From Pseudomonas sp. TH43 (GTDB lineage: Bacteria > Pseudomonadota > Gammaproteobacteria > Pseudomonadales > Pseudomonadaceae), in the NCBI RefSeq assembly GCF_016650635.1, contig NZ_JAEKFI010000002.1, positions 186,001 through 250,000 on the forward strand: a DNA stretch of 64,000 nucleotides, in the 5' to 3' direction. The position numbers and the translations under genes were made by a program. Positions 47,291 through 55,249 of this stretch are shown one piece after another. Position 1 is the stretch's first letter, and each line of letters begins with the position of its first letter. The notes beneath the pieces are model-generated. The model worked only from the letters and a program-made list of their open reading frames with translations. It was not told the DNA's origin and ran no database searches.

Positions 47291-47477
47291 CAATGACTCC
47301 TGCTTTGATTTTGTTTTAGTCAGAACCGGCAGATTACCTGCAAACAGGGCGAGCGTCTGTCGGCGCAACGTCACAAGGTCTCGCAGGATCAGGCAAGGAT
47401 TGCACAGGAATGCACTACTGCACGCGTGGGCAAAACCCCAAGAATGTCCCCACGACAAACCGATTGAGGACGTTCCC

Positions 47478-48527
47478 ATGCTTGTACAAGCCTACGGTGC
47501 CCACGCTGGCGATAAACCCCTGGAACCCATGCAGATCGAGCGTCGCGCGCCGGCAGCCCATGACGTGCAGATCGATATCGCGTTCTGCGGCATCTGCCAC
47601 TCGGACCTGCATCAGGTGCGCGCCGAATGGGCTGGCACGCAATTTCCTTGCGTTCCGGGTCACGAAATTGTTGGTCGCGTCTCGGCCGTCGGTGCGCACG
47701 TGGCGGATTACAAGGTTGGCGATCTGGTCGGTGTCGGTTGCATCGTCGACAGCTGCAAACACTGCGACGACTGCGAAAGCGGTCTGGAAAATTACTGCGA
47801 CGGGATGATCGGCACCTACAACTTCCCGACCCCGGACGCACCGGGCTGGACGCTCGGCGGCTACGCACAAAACATCGTCGTGCACGAACGCTACGTGCTG
47901 CGCATCCGCCACCCCGAAGCGCAACTGGCGGCCGTTGCTCCACTGCTGTGCGCGGGTATCACTACCTACTCGCCGCTGCGTCACTGGAACGCCGGACCGG
48001 GCAAAAAAGTCGGCGTGGTCGGCATCGGTGGCCTCGGTCATATGGGCATCAAACTGGCGCATGCGCTGGGCGCGCATGTCGTGGCCTTTACCACCTCCGA
48101 ATCCAAGCGCGACGCGGCAAAAGCGTTGGGTGCCGATGAGGTGGTGGTGTCGCGCAATGCCGAGGAAATGGCCGCGCACGCGAAGAGTTTCGATTTGATC
48201 CTCAACACCGTCGCGGCACCGCACGATCTCGATGCCTTTCTCGTGCTGCTCAAGCGCGATGGCGCACTGACGCTGGTCGGCGCGCCGGCCACCTCGCATC
48301 CATCGCCGAACGTGTTCAACCTGATCATGAAACGGCGCACGATTGCCGGGTCAATGATCGGCGGCATTGCCGAGACACAGGAGATGCTCGACTTCTGTGC
48401 CGAGCACGGCATCGTCTCGGACATCGAACTGATCCGCGCCGAGCAGATCAACGACGCCTACGAGCGCATGCTCAAGGGCGACGTGAAGTATCGCTTTGTG
48501 ATCGACAACGCCACCCTCGCGGGCTGA
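47478..48527 (+). CDS. Zinc-dependent NAD(P) alcohol dehydrogenase (YahK/CAD-like)
   Basis: A 349-residue medium-chain dehydrogenase. The catalytic-zinc region is FCGICHSDLHQ with GHEIVG; the structural-zinc cysteines are in CKHCDDCESGLENYC. The cofactor loop is GIGGLGHMG. The pattern, including PGWTLGGYAQNIVV, is that of YahK-type aldehyde reductases, which reduce a broad range of aldehydes with NADPH. GAGGA lies 8 bp before ATG 47478. It diverges from the galactose-dehydrogenase-like gene and is followed by a strong hairpin. Confidence 0.9.
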   Translation: MLVQAYGAHAGDKPLEPMQIERRAPAAHDVQIDIAFCGICHSDLHQVRAEWAGTQFPCVPGHEIVGRVSAVGAHVADYKVGDLVGVGCIVDSCKHCDDCESGLENYCDGMIGTYNFPTPDAPGWTLGGYAQNIVVHERYVLRIRHPEAQLAAVAPLLCAGITTYSPLRHWNAGPGKKVGVVGIGGLGHMGIKLAHALGAHVVAFTTSESKRDAAKALGADEVVVSRNAEEMAAHAKSFDLILNTVAAPHDLDAFLVLLKRDGALTLVGAPATSHPSPNVFNLIMKRRTIAGSMIGGIAETQEMLDFCAEHGIVSDIELIRAEQINDAYERMLKGDVKYRFVIDNATLAG

Positions 48528-48535
48528 CCGCACAA

Positions 48536-48566
48536 GCCCTTTGGCAGCACGGTGCTGCCAAAGGGC
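48536..48566. terminator. Perfect hairpin after the alcohol dehydrogenase gene
   Basis: GCCCTTTGGCAGCA and TGCTGCCAAAGGGC pair exactly around a 3-nt CGG loop, 8 bp after the stop. There is no T run, so it may be a Rho-dependent or stabilising hairpin. Confidence 0.7.
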
Positions 48567-48673
48567 AGACCCGATTCTGTCGCAGGGATTTGACATGCCC
48601 GGCGTTGCTCGACAAAGTCGCACCCCTTTTGCGGCCGCAAATGCCGCAGGTTTGTGTTGAGCAGGGGTTGCCG

Positions 48674-49576
48674 TTGAACGAACAGACATTGTCCATGCGC
48701 CTGGAGCGCGTGGCTGCGCACGTGCCAGCCGGCGCACGGCTGGCCGATATCGGCTCGGATCACGGCTATCTGCCGGTGGCACTGATGCGCCGTGGTGTCA
48801 TTGCAGCCGCGGTGGCTGGCGAAGTGGCGTTGACGCCGTTTCGCTCGGCCGAACGCACCGTTCGCGAAAACGACCTGCACGATCACATCACGGTTCGCCA
48901 GGCCAATGGTCTGGCGGCGATCAAACCCGACGATGGCATCACCGTGATCACCGTCTGCGGCATGGGCGGCGAGACCATCCGCGACATCCTCGCCAGCGGT
49001 AAAGCCCACCTGAGCGGCACCGAACGCCTGATCCTGCAACCCAACGGCGGCGAGCAACCGCTGCGCCAATGGCTGATGGATAACGGCTACCGCATCCTCT
49101 TCGAGGAAATCCTGCGCGAGAACCGCTTCGACTACGAAATCATCGTCGCCGAACGCGCCACAGCCGTGACCTACACCGACCAGGAACTGTACTTCGGCCC
49201 GTTGCAAATGCAGGCACGCAGCCCGGCGTTTCTGAGCAAATGGCAACGCAAGCTGCGCCACAAGCAAAACACCTTGAGCCAACTTGCCCGTGCACAGAAA
49301 GCCCTCCCGGAAGGCACGGTGCAAGACGTCGCCCGGCAAGCACAGTGGATCAGCGAGTTGTTGACGAGCACCGCCGCCCCCTCGCCACGTCCATTGCCGT
49401 TGCTGAGCAGTCGCCAGCCTTGTAGGAGCAAGGCTTGCCCGCGAAGGCGACAGCAGGCACAACATCGCCACGTCAGAGATACCGCGTTCGCGAGCAAGCT
49501 CGGTTCCTACAGGGTGTGGTTTGAACATTGCGCTGGCTCTGGCGACACAGGTAGTATTGAGAGAGATTCTCACTAA
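48674..49576 (+). CDS. trmK: tRNA (adenine-22-N1)-methyltransferase TrmK
   Basis: A SAM-dependent methyltransferase that modifies A22 of certain tRNAs. The SAM motif is ADIGSDHGYLPVAL, followed by CGMGGETIRDIL and LILQPNGGEQPLRQWL, all TrmK signatures. I chose TTG 48674 (NEQTLSMRLERVAAH) with AGGGG about 8 bp upstream; an ATG seven codons later (MRLERV) is possible. The body ends near residue 235; beyond that the frame runs straight through a REP doublet and gives an arginine/serine-rich tail of about 60 residues with no family counterpart that I know. Confidence 0.87.
   Translation: MNEQTLSMRLERVAAHVPAGARLADIGSDHGYLPVALMRRGVIAAAVAGEVALTPFRSAERTVRENDLHDHITVRQANGLAAIKPDDGITVITVCGMGGETIRDILASGKAHLSGTERLILQPNGGEQPLRQWLMDNGYRILFEEILRENRFDYEIIVAERATAVTYTDQELYFGPLQMQARSPAFLSKWQRKLRHKQNTLSQLARAQKALPEGTVQDVARQAQWISELLTSTAAPSPRPLPLLSSRQPCRSKACPRRRQQAQHRHVRDTAFASKLGSYRVWFEHCAGSGDTGSIERDSH
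49421..49512. repeat. REP doublet inside the 3' end of trmK
   Basis: Inverted arms TGTAGGAGCAAGGCTTGCC and GCGAGCAAGCTCGGTTCCTACA, about 50 bp apart. In the trmK frame the left arm reads CRSKACPRR, with no stop. Confidence 0.85.
49558..49572 (+). promoter_or_regulatory. Fur-box-like palindrome upstream of the ECF sigma gene
   Basis: TGAGAGAGATTCTCA is close to the 7-1-7 Fur inverted repeat (TGATAAT-N-ATTATCA), with perfect outer TGAGA/TCTCA arms. It is 22 bp before the sigma-factor start and overlaps the end of trmK, fitting iron repression of the module. Confidence 0.6.
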
Positions 49577-49594
49577 CATCTGGAAAGCCCACCA

Positions 49595-50101
49595 GTGCAA
49601 TCTCCCCCGTCCAGCAAGCTGGGATTCTTTTTCAGCGACCATCACCGTTGGCTGCTGCAACACATCAATCGCCAGGTGCGCAATCACGCGGACGCCGAGG
49701 ACACTGCCGCCGATACGTTTTGCCAATTGCTGGTGGCTCGCGTCGATCCGGACTCCATCGAACAACCGCGCGCGTACCTGTCGACCATTGCGCGGCGGCT
49801 GATCTTCGACCGTCATCGCCGACGCAAACTGGAACTTGCTTACATTGAGCGGTTGTCTGCGTTGCCAGAGGTGCTGGTGCCCTCCCCCGAAGAACAACTG
49901 CAATTGATTGAAGCACTGGTCGCCATCGACCGGGCGATCGACGGTTTGCCATTGATCGTAAAAGCCACGTTCCTCTACAGCCAACTGGATGGCCTGAGCT
50001 ACGTGGCGATTGCGCAAAAACTCGGGCTGTCGGAGCGCACGGTCAGCCGCTACATGAAACAGGCGTTGCGTCAGTGCTACCTGTGCGAAATGGCCTCATG
50101 A
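49595..50101 (+). CDS. ECF sigma factor, iron-starvation (FecI-like)
   Basis: A 168-residue extracytoplasmic-function sigma factor. Region 2 has NHADAEDTAADTFCQLL and RAYLSTIARRLIFDRHRRR; region 4 has LDGLSYVAIAQKLGLSERTVSRYM, the FecI-type helix-turn-helix stretch. The start is GTG 49595. Its stop overlaps the FecR gene start by 4 bp (ATGA), and a TonB receptor with a signalling domain follows, so this is a cell-surface signalling system: ligand at the receptor, signal through FecR, sigma activates the receptor gene. Confidence 0.92.
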   Translation: MQSPPSSKLGFFFSDHHRWLLQHINRQVRNHADAEDTAADTFCQLLVARVDPDSIEQPRAYLSTIARRLIFDRHRRRKLELAYIERLSALPEVLVPSPEEQLQLIEALVAIDRAIDGLPLIVKATFLYSQLDGLSYVAIAQKLGLSERTVSRYMKQALRQCYLCEMAS

Positions 50102-51066
50102 GCAAGCCGCGCCTCGATCCGGTCAGCGAGCAAGCCATCGACTGGATGGTCGCACTGCGCGCGGGTACGCCTGACGCCGCCCTGCAGGAGCGCTTCAACG
50201 CCTGGCTGGCGAGCGATCGTGCTCACCGTCAGGCGTGGGACAAACTGCACGAACGCCTCGGCGCTTCGTTCAATACGGTTCGCGCGCTGGATCGGCGCTT
50301 GCCCGGTCAGGCTGGCGAAGCCCGTCAGGTGTTATTGCAGCCAAACGCTTCGCGCCGCGACGCCTTGCGCGTGATTGCCGGCCTCGGCTTGCTTGGCGGC
50401 AGCCTGTGGCTTGGCAGCAAAAGCCATTTCGGTGAGTCGCTGCTGGCCGATCTGCACACCGGACGTGGCCAGCGTCAGAATTTCAATTTGAGCGATGGCA
50501 GCCGCCTGAGCCTCAACGCCGACAGCGCGGTGGATCTGCGTTTCGATGGCCAGCAACGCATGGTCATTCTGCGCCACGGCGAACTGGTGATCGACGTCGC
50601 ACCCGACCCGAGCCGACCGCTGATCGTGCGCACTGCCGAAGGTGACATGCGCGCCTTGGGCACGCGCTTTCTCGTCGCTCAGGAGCAGGACGCCAGCCGT
50701 CTCGTGGTGTTGCAGCATTCAGTCGAAGCGCGGTTGTTTGACGGCACCACACAAATCGTCCGCGAAGGTCAGGCCGTTGTCCTCTCCTCGCGCAACATCA
50801 CCTTTGCCCGCGACGACGAGCGTCGCCGAGCCGAATGGTTGAACGGCAGATTGAATGTGCTCGATGAGTCGCTGGAGCAAGTGGTCGATGCGCTACGCCC
50901 CTACCATCGCGGTTTTGTGCGCGTAGCACCTGAGGTGCGAGGTTTGCGCGTGCAGGGCGTGTTTCCGCTCGATGATCCCGAACGAACCTTCGGTGCCCTG
51001 GCCGAAACCCTGCCGATTCGTGTGGAACGCTACAGCCCATGGCTGACGTTGATCGGCAAAAAATGA
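50098..51066 (+). CDS. FecR-family anti-sigma regulator
   Basis: A 322-residue inner-membrane regulator. The N-terminal cytoplasmic DUF4880 region has QAIDWMVALRAGTPD and FNAWLASDRAHRQAW; one membrane segment follows (VIAGLGLLGGSLWLG, about residues 92-106). The periplasmic FecR domain has SRLSLNADSAVDLRF, and a C-terminal DUF4974 part ends with the STN-contacting region. It transmits the receptor signal and controls the cognate sigma encoded just upstream. Confidence 0.92.
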   Translation: MSKPRLDPVSEQAIDWMVALRAGTPDAALQERFNAWLASDRAHRQAWDKLHERLGASFNTVRALDRRLPGQAGEARQVLLQPNASRRDALRVIAGLGLLGGSLWLGSKSHFGESLLADLHTGRGQRQNFNLSDGSRLSLNADSAVDLRFDGQQRMVILRHGELVIDVAPDPSRPLIVRTAEGDMRALGTRFLVAQEQDASRLVVLQHSVEARLFDGTTQIVREGQAVVLSSRNITFARDDERRRAEWLNGRLNVLDESLEQVVDALRPYHRGFVRVAPEVRGLRVQGVFPLDDPERTFGALAETLPIRVERYSPWLTLIGKK

Positions 51067-51085
51067 GCGCGAAAAAATATTTTAT

Positions 51086-51110
51086 GAAAATCGTTCTTGT
51101 TTGTGTCCGG
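51086..51110 (+). promoter_or_regulatory. Possible ECF-sigma promoter of the receptor gene
   Basis: GAAAAT at 51086-51091 and GTCCGG at 51105-51110 lie in the 100-bp gap before the receptor gene, a spacing compatible with FecI-type promoters. The match is weak and partly guided by context. Confidence 0.3.
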
Positions 51111-51166
51111 TTTTCATTTCTCATCCGACCTATCTCCTGACGCTTTTACAAAAACAGGAGAATGTT

Positions 51167-53605
51167 GTGTTCAACACGTGGCCCCGTAACCTTTCCGCTG
51201 CCGTTGCATTGGCAACGCTGTCGACTTCAGCGCTGGCGCAAGACCTGACGTTCAACCTGCCGGCAGGCCCTCTCGCCAGCACGCTCAATGCCATTGCCGG
51301 CCAGAGCGGGCAGATCATTTCGCTGGAGCCGGCACTGGTGCAGGGCAAACGTGCGCCGGCAGTGACCGGCCAAATGCCCGCTGAACAAGCCATGCAGAAA
51401 GCGTTGGCGGGCAGCGGTTTGCAGTTGCGCGTGACGGGGCAAGGCAACTTCAGCGTCGAGCCGGCCCGCGATAACAGTGCCGCCGTGCAATTGGACGCGA
51501 CGAACATCGTCGAACGCAGCTTCGACGCCACCACCGAAGGCTCGGGCTCCTACGCCGCGCGTGCCGTGACCATCGGCAAAGGCACTCATACGCTGAAGGA
51601 AATTCCGCAGTCGATCACGGTAATGACCCGCAAACAGATGGATGATCAAGGCCTCACCGATCTCAAGGACGCGGCGAACAAAACCACAGGTCTGGTCGGT
51701 GTTCAGGGCGTGGGCAAAGGCATGATCCTCACCTCGCGCGGTTTTCAGATCGATGACTGGCAGTACGACGGCGTACCGATCCCGCGCAACTTCTATGGCT
51801 TGGGCAACTGGGCGACGCAGGATCTGATTTTCTTCGACCGCCTGGAAATTCTCCGTGGCGCATCCGGCCTGCTGCAAGGCACCGGCAGCCCGGGCGGCGC
51901 GATCAATCTGGTGCGCAAACGCGGTCAGAATGCGCCGACCGTGACCATTACCGGCAAGGCCGGCTCCTGGGATCACTACGGCCTGCAACTGGATGCCGGT
52001 GGCCCGCTGAATTCATCGGGCACCGTACGCGGGCGCTTCGTTGCCGACGAAGACCAGAGCCAGTCGTTCGTCGATTACGAATGGAGCAAAACCCACTCGC
52101 TCTACGGCGCACTGGACTTCGATCTGCGCGACGACACTACGCTCGGTCTGGCCATCAGCAACTCTGATGGCGAGTCACGCCCGATGATCCGTGGCCTGCC
52201 TCGCTACTCCGACGGCAAGCCGTTGAATGTGCCGCGATCGACCTACGGCGGCGCGCGCTGGAACCATCTGGACATCGACGTCACCACGCTTTACGCCGAT
52301 CTGGAGCACCGCTTCAACGACGATTGGGCATTCAAGGTCGGCGCAGTGCGCATGGATGAAACCAACAAGGGCAAAAGCCAGCGTCTGCAAACCAGCGGCG
52401 ACGGTATCAACCCCGATGGCAGCGGCATTCAATACGCGGACTTCGTCACCGATTTCGACTCGACCAAACTCGGTCTCGACATGAATGTCACCGGCCACTT
52501 CGAAGCCTTGTCGATGGCCCACGAAGTGATGCTCGGCGGCAACTATTCCAAATACACGTCCGACGACAAATACGCTCGAACCTTTAACACCAACAGCACT
52601 GACACGATTTTCGACATCGACCATGACCGGCCGGACATCAGTTACGAAGGGCTACTGAACACACCGGGCGGCCAAGGTACGCCGAGCAAATACGACATTC
52701 GCCAAAAGGGCTTGTATGGCAGTTGGCGCGTAAAACCGATCGACTCGCTGACTCTGGTGCTGGGCTCGCGCGTCAGTTGGTTCGACTACAGCTACAAGTA
52801 CGCAACGCAAAGAGCCTTCAGCAATGTGGCGATCCCTCAACCGGAAAGCACCATGAACGAAACCGGCGAAGTCACACCGTATGCCGGTATCGTCTACGAC
52901 TTGAGCCGCGAGTGGGCGGTGTACGCCAGCTACACCGACGTGTTCGAGCCGCAGACCAACCGCACGGCGAGCGGCACGGCGCTCAAACCGGTGGTGGGCA
53001 GCAACTACGAAGTCGGCCTCAAGGGCGAATTGCTGGATGGCCGGGTGAATACCTCGCTGGCGCTGTTCCGCTACGACCAGGAGAACCGCGCCATCAACGA
53101 CCTCGCGTCGGGCATGGTCTGCGACGGTTGGTATTGCTCCAATGCCGCCGGCAAAGTCCGCAGCCAAGGGATCGAAGCCGAGATCAGCGGCGAAGTCCTG
53201 AACAACCTGCAACTCTTCGCCGGCTACACCTACAACACCACCAAATACCTCGATGACCCGGACAACGAAGGCAAAGTCTTCAGCACCTGGACGCCGAAAC
53301 ACATGCTGCGGGTGTGGGGCGATTACCAGTTCAGCGGTGACTGGGAACGCGTCAGTACAGGCCTTGGTTTCACCACGCAAAGCCATACGCTGGGCTATGA
53401 ACACACCTACGACGTGGCGGGTTATACCGTCTGGAGCGCTCGCCTCGGCTACCAGTTGAGCAAGGAAATCGGTCTGGCGGTGAACGCCAACAACCTGTTC
53501 GACAAGCGCTATTACGCCGCTGCGTACAACCAGCTCAATGGCAACAACAACTTCGGCGATCCGCGCAATGTGATGTTCAGCGTGAAGTACACGCCAGAGT
53601 TCTGA
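51167..53605 (+). CDS. TonB-dependent siderophore receptor with N-terminal signalling domain
   Basis: An 812-residue outer-membrane receptor. Signal peptide ends ALA-QDLTF; an STN signalling domain occupies about 25-105 (FNLPAGPLASTLNAIAGQSG at its start), marking it as a transducer. The plug has ALKEIPQSIT-like TLKEIPQSITVMTRKQM and RGASGLLQGTGSPGGAINLVRK as in FpvA/FoxA-type ferri-siderophore receptors. The barrel ends in the terminal phenylalanine (KYTPEF). The start is GTG 51167 with AGGAG 6 bp upstream. The siderophore cannot be named from sequence; the class suggests hydroxamate or pyoverdine-like ligands. Confidence 0.93.
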   Translation: MFNTWPRNLSAAVALATLSTSALAQDLTFNLPAGPLASTLNAIAGQSGQIISLEPALVQGKRAPAVTGQMPAEQAMQKALAGSGLQLRVTGQGNFSVEPARDNSAAVQLDATNIVERSFDATTEGSGSYAARAVTIGKGTHTLKEIPQSITVMTRKQMDDQGLTDLKDAANKTTGLVGVQGVGKGMILTSRGFQIDDWQYDGVPIPRNFYGLGNWATQDLIFFDRLEILRGASGLLQGTGSPGGAINLVRKRGQNAPTVTITGKAGSWDHYGLQLDAGGPLNSSGTVRGRFVADEDQSQSFVDYEWSKTHSLYGALDFDLRDDTTLGLAISNSDGESRPMIRGLPRYSDGKPLNVPRSTYGGARWNHLDIDVTTLYADLEHRFNDDWAFKVGAVRMDETNKGKSQRLQTSGDGINPDGSGIQYADFVTDFDSTKLGLDMNVTGHFEALSMAHEVMLGGNYSKYTSDDKYARTFNTNSTDTIFDIDHDRPDISYEGLLNTPGGQGTPSKYDIRQKGLYGSWRVKPIDSLTLVLGSRVSWFDYSYKYATQRAFSNVAIPQPESTMNETGEVTPYAGIVYDLSREWAVYASYTDVFEPQTNRTASGTALKPVVGSNYEVGLKGELLDGRVNTSLALFRYDQENRAINDLASGMVCDGWYCSNAAGKVRSQGIEAEISGEVLNNLQLFAGYTYNTTKYLDDPDNEGKVFSTWTPKHMLRVWGDYQFSGDWERVSTGLGFTTQSHTLGYEHTYDVAGYTVWSARLGYQLSKEIGLAVNANNLFDKRYYAAAYNQLNGNNNFGDPRNVMFSVKYTPEF

Positions 53606-53615
53606 GGCGAGCTAT

Positions 53616-53646
53616 CAGCGCTGACCTGTCCGCCAGGTCGGCGCTG
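53616..53646. terminator. Bidirectional hairpin between convergent genes
   Basis: CAGCGCTGACCTG and CAGGTCGGCGCTG pair with one mismatch around TCCGC, between the receptor stop and the end of the TetR gene. Confidence 0.7.
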
Positions 53647-53659
53647 GGTAACCATGCGC

Positions 53660-54244
53660 TCAGGCGCGCAGCAGTTGCCTGGTCATGGCCATCGACGTAT
53701 TCAAGGATTGCCCCGTACGCTGCAACTTGTTCAGCAAACTGGCGCCCAACCACAGTTGGTACAAGGTTTCCGCCAGTTGCCGGGCATCGCCCTCGGGCAG
53801 GCTCTTTTCAGCCTGGCCCTGCTCGATGCATTCGGTGATGCGCGCCACCACTTGTTCGGCGCCATCACGCAAGGTGAGGCGCATCGACTCGGACAAGTCG
53901 GCGACTTCGGCACTGAGTTTCACCACCAGACATTCGTCGCCGTGACCTTCCAGGGTGCAGCGATCCTGCCAGCCCTGCCAGTAATCCATCAGCCGTTCAT
54001 ACGCCGTCAGCCCAGGCAACGTCAGGCGTTGCTGCATGTCCGCCAGATAGCCAACGAAGTAATCCGCAAGCAAGGCCTGGCCGTACAGCTCTTTGGATTT
54101 GAAGTAGTGATAGAACGAGCCCTTGGGCACGCCGGCGGTTTGCAGGATTTCGTTGAGGCCGACACTGGTGAAGCCCTTCTCGGCCATCATCCGGTGGCCG
54201 GTGTCGAGCAAATGTTGGCGGGTATCGTCGTAGGTCGGTTTCAT
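53660..54244 (-). CDS. TetR-family repressor (NemR-like)
   Basis: A 194-residue TetR regulator. The helix-turn-helix region is TRQHLLDTGHRMMAEKGFTS (to about residue 28) and LNEILQTAGVPKGSFYHYF, the typical recognition helix. The C-terminal domain has LEGHGDECLVVKLSAEVADL with a cysteine at about residue 108, matching the redox-active cysteine region of E. coli NemR. Start 54244 is preferred to a longer frame beginning at 54307, which would run over the operator. It diverges from the DJ-1/nemA genes and shares their operator motif. Confidence 0.87.
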   Translation of the reverse strand: MKPTYDDTRQHLLDTGHRMMAEKGFTSVGLNEILQTAGVPKGSFYHYFKSKELYGQALLADYFVGYLADMQQRLTLPGLTAYERLMDYWQGWQDRCTLEGHGDECLVVKLSAEVADLSESMRLTLRDGAEQVVARITECIEQGQAEKSLPEGDARQLAETLYQLWLGASLLNKLQRTGQSLNTSMAMTRQLLRA

Positions 54245-54265
54245 GGGGTGCTGATTACCAAACAA

Positions 54266-54278
54266 TAGACCAGTCGTA
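54266..54278 (-). promoter_or_regulatory. NemR-type operator, copy 1 (before the repressor gene)
   Basis: TACGACTGGTCTA on the minus strand, 22 bp before the repressor start; shares the core CGACTGGTCTA with copies at 54341 and 55212. Suggests autoregulation. Confidence 0.75.
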
Positions 54279-54340
54279 TATTTCACAGGATGGGAAGTTT
54301 GCCACACCTGCCGACGAAAAATCTTCCGATAAAAAAATAC

Positions 54341-54355
54341 TAGACGACTGGTCTA
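54341..54355 (+). promoter_or_regulatory. NemR-type operator, copy 2 (before the DJ-1/PfpI gene)
   Basis: TAGACGACTGGTCTA, a near palindrome (TAGAC...GTCTA) in the 209-bp gap between the divergent genes. Confidence 0.8.
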
Positions 54356-54453
54356 ATTGGAAACTATGCTGCGCCCCGTCAACTGAATTCCGGGTGTCGA
54401 CGCAACGCGAATCCCTCGTGCCGCGATATCACCCAGCCAACCCAGGGTGCTCT

Positions 54454-55131
54454 ATGAAAATCTTGATGGTTCTGACTTCCCACGATCAACTCGGCAACAC
54501 CGGCAAGAAAACCGGCTTCTGGCTGGAAGAGTTCGCCGCCCCCTACTTCGCATTCAAGGATGCCGGCGCCGACGTCACGCTGGTTTCGCCAGCCGGTGGG
54601 CAGCCACCACTCGACCCGAAAAGCGATGAGCCCGACGCACAGACGGCTGAAACCGATCGCTTCCGCAATGACCAGGCCGCCCAACAGGCACTGGCCAACA
54701 CCGGACGCCTGGCCGACGTCAGCGCTGATGATTTCGATGCGGTGTTTTACCCAGGTGGCCACGGCCCGCTGTGGGATCTGGCCGAAGACAAACACTCGAT
54801 CGCCTTGATCGAAGCCTTCGACCGCAGCAACAAGCCACACGGTTTTGTCTGCCATGCACCGGGCGTATTGCGTCATGTGGTCGGGGCTGATGGCAAACCG
54901 TTGATTCAGCATCGCGAAGTCACCGGTTTCACCAATTCCGAAGAAGCGGCCGTCGGCCTGACGGATGTCGTGCCATTCCTGATCGAAGACGAGTTCCAGC
55001 GTCTCGGTGGCCGTTACTCGAAAGTCGCCGACTGGCAAGTGCATGTGGTCGCCGATGGGCAACTGGTCACCGGCCAGAACCCTGCCAGCTCCGCCGCCGT
55101 TGCCGAAAAACTGCTGAACATGCTCGGCTGA
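54454..55131 (+). CDS. DJ-1/PfpI-family protein (type 1 glutamine amidotransferase-like)
   Basis: A 225-residue DJ-1 superfamily protein of the Hsp31/class-I type: MVLTSHD at the start, GFWLEEFAAPY with the acidic residue of the active site (E25/E26), and the nucleophile elbow GFVCHAPG with C133 and H134. Relatives act as glutathione-independent glyoxalases on methylglyoxal. It is under a copy of the NemR-type operator and 118 bp before the nemA reductase, so the two probably form a stress response to reactive electrophiles. Confidence 0.9.
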   Translation: MKILMVLTSHDQLGNTGKKTGFWLEEFAAPYFAFKDAGADVTLVSPAGGQPPLDPKSDEPDAQTAETDRFRNDQAAQQALANTGRLADVSADDFDAVFYPGGHGPLWDLAEDKHSIALIEAFDRSNKPHGFVCHAPGVLRHVVGADGKPLIQHREVTGFTNSEEAAVGLTDVVPFLIEDEFQRLGGRYSKVADWQVHVVADGQLVTGQNPASSAAVAEKLLNMLG

Positions 55132-55211
55132 TTATTGGCGCAAGTTTCCACGAATGACCTTTCATCCGAACGCCGTGTGCGCGTCGCACGGCGTTTTTTT
55201 CGCCCGAGAAA

Positions 55212-55226
55212 TAGTCGACTGGTCTA
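55212..55226 (+). promoter_or_regulatory. NemR-type operator, copy 3 (before nemA)
   Basis: TAGTCGACTGGTCTA, 23 bp before the nemA start, matching copy 2 at all but one position. Its presence means nemA also has a local promoter. Confidence 0.8.
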
Positions 55227-55249
55227 ATAAACCACTGACAAGGTACCCC

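Noticed and set aside
48458..50017. 519-codon open frame on the minus strand
   Set aside because: It runs opposite trmK and the ECF sigma gene, both of which have clear family motifs; the product is low-complexity and lacks any recognisable domain. It is a shadow of GC-rich coding sequence.
51086..51110. Second Fur box before the TonB receptor
   Set aside because: The AT-rich stretch lacks the dyad symmetry of a Fur site; only a weak sigma promoter match was kept.
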